Source: DATKCJ01 sp035513275 (GTDB taxonomy: Bacteria; Verrucomicrobiota; Verrucomicrobiia; Opitutales; Opitutaceae). Taken from it: a DNA stretch of 5,328 bases. Where the stretch lies: the NCBI GenBank assembly GCA_035513275.1, contig DATKCJ010000404.1, forward strand, positions 1-5,328, read 5' to 3'. Below are positions 1-5,328 of this stretch, one piece after another (position 1 is the first letter of the stretch; each line of letters begins with the position of its first letter). The position numbers were made by a program, and so were the translations under genes. The notes beneath the pieces are model-generated. The model saw nothing but the letters and a program-made list of their open reading frames with translations. It searched no databases and was not told the origin of the DNA.

Positions 1-1395
1 CTGGAAGGGGTAGGGTGTGAGATTGCCTGTTCCGGCGCGGAAGAGCGTCCCTCCACCGGATACAACCACGCCGGGTGCGTCCTCGGCCATTCCCACCACC
101 AAGTTATCCGCTTGGTGTTCTGCGACGACTTTCCCACCCGACAGGACCATCAGGGTGGAGCTTCCGCCAACGATGTAGACGTCGCCATTGCTCGCCTCGA
201 AAACCCGCTTGAACGATGCTGCGGAAAGGCCTGATTCAGTGGAATAGAGCTTGGGTGCCGTCCGTCCGTCAATATAGGTGACCCCCTCGTTGTGAGCCGC
301 CCAGATACCACCCCGGGGTGAAGCGCCGACAGCGATGACTGGCCGAACGTGTGAGTCGTCGACGACAGGCTGCGTGGGAAATTTCACATCGGTCACCTGG
401 CTCAAGCCTTCTGTTGTCCCGACCCAGATGCTGCCTTCGCGATCTTGAGCCAGGGCCCTCACGGCGCCGCCGGCCAACCCATCGGTGTTTCGAATCGAAC
501 TCAGTTCCCCGTTCAAGAGGCGGAACAGGCCGTTCCCGGTTGTTCCTATCCAAAGTGCGCCATGCCGGTCGGTCAGGAGGGCTCGAATATCGTCTCCCAC
601 AAGGTAAGACTCCTGTTGCTCCAGGTTGGTGGCATAGCGAAAGAGTCCGGACTGGGTTCCTATGAAAATCTGGCCGTCCGCATCCTCGGCGAAACAATGG
701 ACGACGAGGGAACCCACCGTTGGATCGGGCAGTTTCGCGATCGTTCCCGCCTGCCAGTAGAGGACTCCCTGGTTTGCAGTGCCAAGCCACACCCGACCTT
801 GGGAATCCTGAAAGGCGCCGACGGTGTTGAACCGCTGTGAATCGGTCGCGTGCGATATCGCCTGATAGAGACCGTCGCGGGTTATCCGGGCGGTGTCGGC
901 GTTCCCCGCGATCCAGACAGCGGCGTCCTTGCTCTCCAGGATTGAACGGACATCGAAGCCCCGTCCGCCTGTCTCCTGCTTTCCCAAGAAGGAGAAAGCC
1001 TCTCCGTCGTGGAAACCGAAGGCGCTGTTCTCCATCCCGACCCACAGTCCGCCCTCCCGGGCGTTCGCGAGACTGCTCACGATCCCGTTTCGGACACCGG
1101 GCACTCCGGCCAGGGGGAGCGGCTTGAATGCAGTGCCGTCGAAACGGAGCAGACCCACCGGCGTTCCAAGCCAGAGATATCCGTCCTTGGTTTGCGCGAT
1201 GGCATTGATACTGTTCGCCGGCAGCCCGTTGTGCCGGGTCCAAGTCTGGACGTTGTATTGTGAAAACGGCGTTGCCGGATCGAGGGCGAGCCCACGGACA
1301 GCCAGCAACAGGCAGAAGAGCACCGCGACTCCTGACACCACCGCACGCCGGGTCCGGTGGTTTCCTTGCCTCAAAGTTTTATCCAGCCTTTTCAT
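1..1395 (-). CDS. Two-component regulator propeller (Reg_prop-type) sensor protein, N-terminal part; C-terminus outside window
   Basis: The reading frame starts at the ATG at 1395 and stays open for 465 codons to the window edge, so the 3' end is missing. Residues 1-17 are basic and 18-33 hydrophobic, with a plausible signal-peptidase site after A37 (GLA/LD), so the product should be exported. Residues 46-87 carry the usual opening of Reg_prop proteins (QYNVQTW, NGLP, DGYLWLGT, GLLRFDG). After that a blade motif ending in an aromatic plus V/I/L and G recurs: W75, W118, W161, W203, F244, W282, W324, W365, Y407 and a weaker one near 445. The 38-43 residue spacing gives about ten blades, enough for one seven-bladed propeller and part of a second. 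In this family the propeller is periplasmic and is usually followed by a Y_Y_Y domain, a membrane helix and a kinase, GGDEF or DNA-binding output; none of that is in view. The start overlaps the stop of the upstream kinase. The family call is strong; ligand and output are unknown. Confidence 0.9.
   Translation of the reverse strand, partial: MKRLDKTLRQGNHRTRRAVVSGVAVLFCLLLAVRGLALDPATPFSQYNVQTWTRHNGLPANSINAIAQTKDGYLWLGTPVGLLRFDGTAFKPLPLAGVPGVRNGIVSSLANAREGGLWVGMENSAFGFHDGEAFSFLGKQETGGRGFDVRSILESKDAAVWIAGNADTARITRDGLYQAISHATDSQRFNTVGAFQDSQGRVWLGTANQGVLYWQAGTIAKLPDPTVGSLVVHCFAEDADGQIFIGTQSGLFRYATNLEQQESYLVGDDIRALLTDRHGALWIGTTGNGLFRLLNGELSSIRNTDGLAGGAVRALAQDREGSIWVGTTEGLSQVTDVKFPTQPVVDDSHVRPVIAVGASPRGGIWAAHNEGVTYIDGRTAPKLYSTESGLSAASFKRVFEASNGDVYIVGGSSTLMVLSGGKVVAEHQADNLVVGMAEDAPGVVVSGGGTLFRAGTGNLTPYPFQ
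1392..1395 (-). promoter_or_regulatory. ATGA stop/start overlap (translational coupling) without a well-placed ribosome binding site
   Basis: The kinase stop TGA (1394-1392) overlaps the propeller gene's ATG (1395-1393). The only purine-rich candidate upstream, GAGGT at 1418-1414, lies 18 bases from the ATG, too far for a normal Shine-Dalgarno interaction. Translation of the propeller gene therefore probably depends on ribosomes finishing the kinase. Confidence 0.82.
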
Positions 1396-4300
1396 ATCAA
1401 TGGGTTTGACGCGACCTCGGTGCGCGCCTGCACGTGAAACGGCAGTTCCAGGACGAACGTCGCGCCCATGCCGGCTCCCGCGCTCTCGACTGTCAGCGAG
1501 CCACCCATCTCGCGCGCGGCGAGCGCGCCACTGTGCAAGCCGAAGCCGTGGCCGTCCTGCCGCGTGGTGAAGCCGTGAGAGAAGATTCGAGTGAAGTTCT
1601 CCGGCGGGATGCCAACACCGTCGTCGGAAATGGAGACTCTGACGCGATCGTCGCCGGCCTTCTGCAGACTCACGTGTATGCGGCCGCTTCGTCGCTGTGT
1701 CCCATCGATCGCCTGCCGCGCGTTGGTGACGAGGTTCACGAGGATCTGCATGACCTTGTGCTTGTCCAGGATCATCTCGGTGAGGTCCTCGAAATCGCGG
1801 GCCACCTCGATGCCGTGTCGCGCAAAGCTGACGGCGTGCATCTGCAGGACGTCGCGAAGCAGGTCGACGAGTCGCACTTTCTCGCGGATGCCGGAGACGG
1901 TCGCGTAGTTCTGCTGCATCGCGACGATGCTCTTGATGTGCTCGACGTTTCGAAGGAGGTGCGTCTGCTCTGCGTTGAGCGTGGCATGCTCCTTCTCGAG
2001 TTGCTCGGCGAGCTGGATGACGACACCCGGCAGCATGCGGCCCTTTTGACTCGCGGTCAGGAACTCATCCATGTCGCCCGCGTGCTCGCGCAGCAGCGCG
2101 GCGACGCGTGAGAGTGTCGATACCTCCGATGCGCGCAGCGTGTCGCGCAATACACCTGCGGAGACATTCACGCTGTTCAGGACGTTGCCGACATTGTGCA
2201 ACACACCGGTGGCGACCTCGGCCATGCCCGCGCGCCGTGAACTCTCCGCGAATCGCTGCTGGAGAACGTCGCGCTCCGAATCGGCAATCTTGCGCTCGGT
2301 GATGTCCTGCGAGATGCCGATCAGGCCCGTGATCGTGCCGCTGCCGTCGCGCAGCGGCACCTTGGTGGTGGAGAACCAACCGGGCTTGCCGAGAATGTTG
2401 CTTGGCTCCTCGTGCAGAAGCAGCGACTCACCAGTGCGAAGGACGCGCTGGTCGTCTTCCTCGTAGCGCTTCGCGAGTTCAGGCGGGTGGAGCTCAAAGT
2501 CCGACTTGCCGGCCACATCGAGCCCGGAGTCTGCGCCGAGCAGCTTCGCGTGTGGCAGGTTGCCGATCACGAACCGGCCGCCGGTGTCCTTCACGTAGAG
2601 GTAGACGGGCAGGCTGTCGATCAACGTGCGCAGCAGCCGGCGCTCCTGGGCGAGTGTTTCCTCCGAGGCCTGGCGCTGGGTGATCTCGAGCCGCAGGTCG
2701 CGCGTGCGATCCGCCACCCGCGTCTCGAGTTCCTCGTTCGCCTTGTGCAATTCGCAGTCGGCCTCGCGCAGGAGCTGGTTCTTGCGCGCGAGCGAGAGAC
2801 CCCAGCCGGCCGTCAGAAGCACAGCCACAATCATCGCGCACCCAACCCACAGCAGGCGCGAGGGAGTCCACCACGAAGGCCGCTCAACGACACGGACGTC
2901 GGTTGGTGTGCGAAGATCGATCGCGAAGCCGCGCGGCTGCCGGTATTCATCGAACTGCACGCGATAGACGCCTTTGACTTCAAGAATGCTGCCGACGATG
3001 AGCGTGCCGTCCTGAACAGTGGGGCCGAACGCCTCGAAAATCGTGGTGTCGTGCTTCAGCCGCAACTGAGTGCCGCCCGCGATTTCCGATTCGTCGAGAA
3101 GCTGTCCGCGCAACTGCACGGTCATGCCATCCAACTCGAGCCTCGGGATCTCCGCGTCCTCGAGAGGCGTTGCGGTCGGAGCCGGTCCGCTGCCGACACT
3201 TCGGTAGACGGCGTCGCGCATGACGAGCCGGCCGCCCTCGTTTCCGGGAATGCCCACGACGTCCACGCGCTCGCCGGGTTTCAACGGCTCTTCCTGTCGG
3301 CTGAGCACGAGCAGCCGGTCGGCGCCGTCCTCCAAATAGAAGAATGCGCCCGGGCGATGCAGTGCGACGATACCGGAGACCTGCACGCGGTGGTTGATGG
3401 CCCGGGAGGCTCCGAACTGGAGCAGGCTGCCGATCGACCGGCGCGGCGTTTCGAAGATGTCGGAAGGCGGTCGTTGGTCGACCTTGATCAAGTCGGGTGA
3501 GGAGACGAGGAACTGCACACCTGTGAGCTGGCGACGGTTGTTCACGCTCACGTCGCAAATGCCCTGTGCGTTGATCAGCGCGCCGACGAGGCTGCTCTCC
3601 GGAACGAGTCCGCGCACCTGCACAGCAATCTGGCCCCCGGGTGTCGTGAGCTCGATGCGCGCGAGCCCTTCTGACCCTGCCGCCACCGAGTGCACATAGC
3701 CGCGAATCTCGCTCCACTCGCCATACTCGGAGCCAGTCATCGCGCGCTCAAATGTGAGCGATTTGGGTGCCGGGAGTATGAGTGTGCGGCTCATTCCGGT
3801 CGTCACGCTCGACACGCGCACCACCGGCACGAAATTTCCCGGGCGTGTTTCGCCGCGCACGATCACGTCTATCCCGAACTCCGGCATGGCAATCGAGCCA
3901 TCGGCCGGAAGCATGGCTTCCACGCCGCCGCTCGAGTCCACGATGAAGAACGAACGCTCAACCGGATCGATCCACGTGACGACACCGCGCACGTCCGCCG
4001 GATAACCGCGTTCCGCCTCGGCAGGGTCAAGCTGGCGGACTTGCTCGGTGAGACGCAGCTTTGAGATCGCACGCGCGACTGCGCTCCCCGGCTCTGCGGG
4101 CACGCGGTCGGCTCTCTGCAGACGGACGATGCCGCGGGAAAGGCGCGACTCCAAGCCCTCGTGTGCGGGAAATCCGATCGCTTCGACTGCATCGCCCGGC
4201 GAAGCTGCCGAGGGCTGCCGCGTCATCACACGAGTCTCGCCGTTGGAGGCTCGAACCGTGACCGAGACACCGGGCTCCACCGCGTGGACGATTCCCTCGA

Positions 4301-5120
4301 CGCGCACCAGTTGATCCCGCGGCGTGTCGCTGAGCTGCTCCATCGGCGTGGCCTGCGGATCGAATCGCGAATCGCTTGCGAGCCATGAGAGCACCTCAAT
4401 GTGATCGACGTCGCTGACCCACATTTCGAAGTCCAACGTGCGGTGCGAGACGTCCTCCTTCACGGAAAAGACGCCTTTCATGCGGACAAACGCGCCGCGA
4501 AGCTGCGGGACCGGGCTGTCCGGCTGCACGTAGACCTGCGCTGTCAGTCGCGCGCCATGCGAGACCATGACGATTCGCGAGTGGGTGCCGTCGACCTCGT
4601 TTTGCTCGCACACCAAACCTTCGATGGAGACGAGTCGCAGGTTGTAGTCCAAGGGACGCTCAACCGGGTCGGGCATCGGCTCGTATTCAAACTTCGGCGC
4701 TTCATCGACGACGCGGATCGACGTGCGCTCCCAGAGGATCTGCTGTCGTCCGGGTTGGGCGAATCCCTCGAGCTCGACGCGCTGTCCCGACCTCAAGGAC
4801 AGAGGCTTTGTTCCGGGAGGGAGGTAGCAGCCGACACCGCCCCAGGTCGCCCACAGGACGTTCCAGTCGGAATCGTAGTAAAGGACGTCGATCGTTCCCC
4901 GCAGTGGAAACACGCGGTCGCCGGCGGTGTTGCCCATCCCCCAGAAGTCCGCAGCCGACTTGATCACGGGCATCGCCTCGTCGGCGGGTGCGGCGGGGGC
5001 ATCGGCGGCCGTCGATGTGAGCACGCTGGCAAGAAGCTGCAGTGCGGCGATGCGGCAAACCCTCATCCAGATCGTGAACCCGGGGCGGCGCCGGAGAGCG
5101 GTGCTGTGCGGTGCGCTCAT
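1392..5120 (-). CDS. Membrane sensor histidine kinase with seven periplasmic OB-like modules, PAS domain and HNVGN-type H-box
   Basis: Complete gene of 1242 residues. A signal or anchor segment spans about 20-39. Residues 69-746 form seven beta-rich OB-like modules, predicted periplasmic. A transmembrane helix lies at about 756-778 (LLWVGCAMIVAVLL core), followed by a charged coiled coil at 779-830. A PAS domain spans about 827-943 (YVKD at 842-845; PAC-like end GISQDITERK). The phosphotransfer helix has H975 in GVLHNVGN. The ATP-binding domain has an N-box with N1129 and N1133, a G1 box D1166-x-G1168-x-G1170, an F-box IFSHGFTT (1179-1186) and a G2 box G1190-H-G-F-G1194. It should autophosphorylate and pass phosphate to an unidentified response regulator; no receiver domain is present. 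The H-box has N where common HisKA kinases have E or D, and H-box to N-box is unusually long (about 150 residues). The ATG at 5120 is chosen because it overlaps the upstream stop (ATGA) and has GGA five bases upstream. Met19 (5066) is an alternative that would still leave a signal peptide. Kinase identity is strong; the periplasmic ligand is unknown. Confidence 0.95.
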   Translation of the reverse strand: MSAPHSTALRRRPGFTIWMRVCRIAALQLLASVLTSTAADAPAAPADEAMPVIKSAADFWGMGNTAGDRVFPLRGTIDVLYYDSDWNVLWATWGGVGCYLPPGTKPLSLRSGQRVELEGFAQPGRQQILWERTSIRVVDEAPKFEYEPMPDPVERPLDYNLRLVSIEGLVCEQNEVDGTHSRIVMVSHGARLTAQVYVQPDSPVPQLRGAFVRMKGVFSVKEDVSHRTLDFEMWVSDVDHIEVLSWLASDSRFDPQATPMEQLSDTPRDQLVRVEGIVHAVEPGVSVTVRASNGETRVMTRQPSAASPGDAVEAIGFPAHEGLESRLSRGIVRLQRADRVPAEPGSAVARAISKLRLTEQVRQLDPAEAERGYPADVRGVVTWIDPVERSFFIVDSSGGVEAMLPADGSIAMPEFGIDVIVRGETRPGNFVPVVRVSSVTTGMSRTLILPAPKSLTFERAMTGSEYGEWSEIRGYVHSVAAGSEGLARIELTTPGGQIAVQVRGLVPESSLVGALINAQGICDVSVNNRRQLTGVQFLVSSPDLIKVDQRPPSDIFETPRRSIGSLLQFGASRAINHRVQVSGIVALHRPGAFFYLEDGADRLLVLSRQEEPLKPGERVDVVGIPGNEGGRLVMRDAVYRSVGSGPAPTATPLEDAEIPRLELDGMTVQLRGQLLDESEIAGGTQLRLKHDTTIFEAFGPTVQDGTLIVGSILEVKGVYRVQFDEYRQPRGFAIDLRTPTDVRVVERPSWWTPSRLLWVGCAMIVAVLLTAGWGLSLARKNQLLREADCELHKANEELETRVADRTRDLRLEITQRQASEETLAQERRLLRTLIDSLPVYLYVKDTGGRFVIGNLPHAKLLGADSGLDVAGKSDFELHPPELAKRYEEDDQRVLRTGESLLLHEEPSNILGKPGWFSTTKVPLRDGSGTITGLIGISQDITERKIADSERDVLQQRFAESSRRAGMAEVATGVLHNVGNVLNSVNVSAGVLRDTLRASEVSTLSRVAALLREHAGDMDEFLTASQKGRMLPGVVIQLAEQLEKEHATLNAEQTHLLRNVEHIKSIVAMQQNYATVSGIREKVRLVDLLRDVLQMHAVSFARHGIEVARDFEDLTEMILDKHKVMQILVNLVTNARQAIDGTQRRSGRIHVSLQKAGDDRVRVSISDDGVGIPPENFTRIFSHGFTTRQDGHGFGLHSGALAAREMGGSLTVESAGAGMGATFVLELPFHVQARTEVASNPLI
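1498..1627. repeat. Direct imperfect repeat, copy 1 (paralogous kinase ends)
   Basis: This stretch in the complete kinase aligns without gaps to 5199-5328 in the upstream kinase, offset 3701. By hand count there are about 21 differences in 130 bases (about 84% identity). The longest perfect match is 18 bases, 1539-1556 against 5240-5257. It encodes the F-box, G2 box and following helix of the ATP-binding domain. Confidence 0.8.
2883..4916 (-). other. Region encoding seven tandem OB-like periplasmic modules
   Basis: This stretch codes for residues 69-746 of the complete kinase. Each module has an opening glycine (G75, G168, G276, G379, G474, G583, G672), usually preceded by R or E. Then, 33-41 residues later, comes an eight-residue motif G-x-x-hydrophobic-x-hydrophobic-x-G (small A in two modules), starting at G112, G209, G309, G416, G513, G616 and G710. 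All seven have exactly the same internal spacing. Opening glycines are 89-109 residues apart. This pattern resembles the strand 1 and strand 3/4 signatures of OB-fold beta barrels; the fold assignment is inference. The modules look like ligand-binding or spacer domains of the sensor. Confidence 0.7.
5117..5120 (-). promoter_or_regulatory. ATGA stop/start overlap (translational coupling)
   Basis: On the minus strand the start ATG (5120-5118) and the upstream kinase stop TGA (5119-5117) share two bases. A short Shine-Dalgarno-like GGA sits at 5128-5126, five bases before the ATG, inside the end of the upstream gene. The layout implies one transcript and re-initiation by the terminating ribosome, giving linked output of two paralogous kinases. 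Confidence 0.85.
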
Positions 5121-5328
5121 GTCGATCCGTTGAACTTGACGGGGACTTCCAGGGTGAAAGTGGCGCCGAGGTCGGGGCCGTCGCTTTGCACCGAAAGCGA
5201 GCCGCCCATTTCGCGGGCCGCCAGTGCGCCGCTGTGCAGGCCGAAGCCGTGGCCGTCGTGGCGCGTGGTGAAACCGTGCGAGAAGATGCGCGTGAGATTG
5301 TCCGCCGGGATGCCGACGCCGTTGTCGG
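5117..5328 (-). CDS. Sensor histidine kinase, C-terminal end of HATPase domain; N-terminus outside window
   Basis: The last 69 codons of a gene that enters from the high-coordinate edge. The first whole codon is at 5326-5324 and the stop TGA at 5119-5117. It opens within the G1 box (DNGVGIP), then shows the F-box IFSHGFTT and the G2 box DGHGFGLH, and ends in the usual beta strand ATFTLEVP with a short tail NGST. These are the ATP-lid and nucleotide-binding elements of a GHKL-type histidine kinase. It is a paralogue of the next gene: 49 of 64 aligned residues are identical, including one unbroken stretch of 21. By analogy the unseen part probably carries an HNVGN-type H-box and perhaps a similar sensor region, but that is inference. 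Its stop overlaps the start of the following kinase by four bases, so the two are likely co-translated. Confidence 0.92.
   Translation of the reverse strand, partial: DNGVGIPADNLTRIFSHGFTTRHDGHGFGLHSGALAAREMGGSLSVQSDGPDLGATFTLEVPVKFNGST
5199..5328. repeat. Direct imperfect repeat, copy 2 (paralogous kinase ends)
   Basis: Partner of 1498-1627, in the same orientation and the same reading frame. The similarity reaches the window edge and probably continues upstream into the rest of the catalytic domain. It reflects duplication of the kinase domain rather than a mobile element, since no terminal repeats or transposase are seen. Confidence 0.8.

Noticed and set aside
269..1243. A 324-codon minus-strand open frame
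   Set aside because: It lies in another frame over the propeller gene. Its protein is Arg/Gly-rich with no motifs, while the frame starting at 1395 shows regular propeller blades for 465 codons.
1279..1320. A lipoprotein signal around C28 of the propeller protein
   Set aside because: The residues before the cysteine (VLF-C) do not fit the lipobox; the cysteine lies mid-hydrophobic core and a normal cleavage site follows at A37.
1434..2111. A 225-codon plus-strand open frame antisense to the HATPase region
   Set aside because: It is a shadow of conserved catalytic-domain codons; its low-complexity composition has no motif or ribosome binding site.
2196..2198. The kinase as a degenerate pseudokinase because of the HN in its H-box
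   Set aside because: The phospho-acceptor His and all ATP-binding boxes are present, and the paralogue keeps the same ATP-binding motifs, so loss of activity is not supported.
2412..3500. A 362-codon plus-strand open frame antisense to the kinase
   Set aside because: It mirrors the GC-biased codons of the kinase, contains no recognisable domain, and the minus-strand frame encodes clear OB-like modules, a TM helix and a PAS domain there.
1498..5328. The direct repeat as ends of a mobile element or a very recent duplication
   Set aside because: The repeats are in-frame protein-coding, with differences concentrated at wobble positions, and there is no transposase, terminal inverted repeat or target-site duplication.
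1..5328. CRISPR arrays, tRNA or rRNA genes, rho-independent terminators, internal promoters
   Set aside because: No spaced identical repeats, no RNA-gene signatures, and no non-coding gap between genes; GC-rich hairpins inside the coding frames were not accepted as terminators.

Overview
The window is GC-rich bacterial DNA, coding almost end to end, with every real gene on the minus strand. It reads as an operon transcribed from high to low coordinates. The type of signalling protein (very long periplasmic sensor kinases built from tandem OB-like beta modules, next to a Reg_prop-type beta-propeller protein) suggests a signalling-rich environmental Gram-negative, perhaps Verrucomicrobiota (Opitutaceae-like) or a similar phylum. 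That placement is inference from family recall; no marker gene is present.

Layout in order of transcription: (1) 5328-5117, the last 69 codons of a sensor histidine kinase (ATP-binding end only). (2) 5120-1392, a complete 1242-residue membrane histidine kinase: signal segment, about 700 periplasmic residues holding seven OB-like modules, one transmembrane helix, coiled coil, PAS domain, a histidine-phosphotransfer helix with an unusual HNVGN H-box, and a complete HATPase domain. (3) 1395-1, the first 465 codons of a secreted or membrane-anchored beta-propeller protein of the two-component-regulator-propeller type, running off the window. It is open in a single frame across the whole stretch.

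Both junctions are 4-base ATGA start/stop overlaps, so the three genes are very probably co-transcribed and translationally coupled. There is no intergenic space, and no promoter, terminator, RNA gene, mobile element or CRISPR is visible. The first two genes are paralogues at their C-termini (49 of 64 aligned residues identical), and the DNA divergence lies mostly at wobble positions.

The likely combined role is envelope signal perception by several sensors made together. No receiver domain or DNA-binding regulator is visible, so the output is unknown; it may lie in the unseen C-terminus of the propeller protein or outside the window. The most interesting structure is the periplasmic part of the complete kinase, where the seven modules can be sorted into three subtypes in the order alpha-beta-gamma-alpha-beta-gamma-beta, each with the same eight-residue glycine motif.
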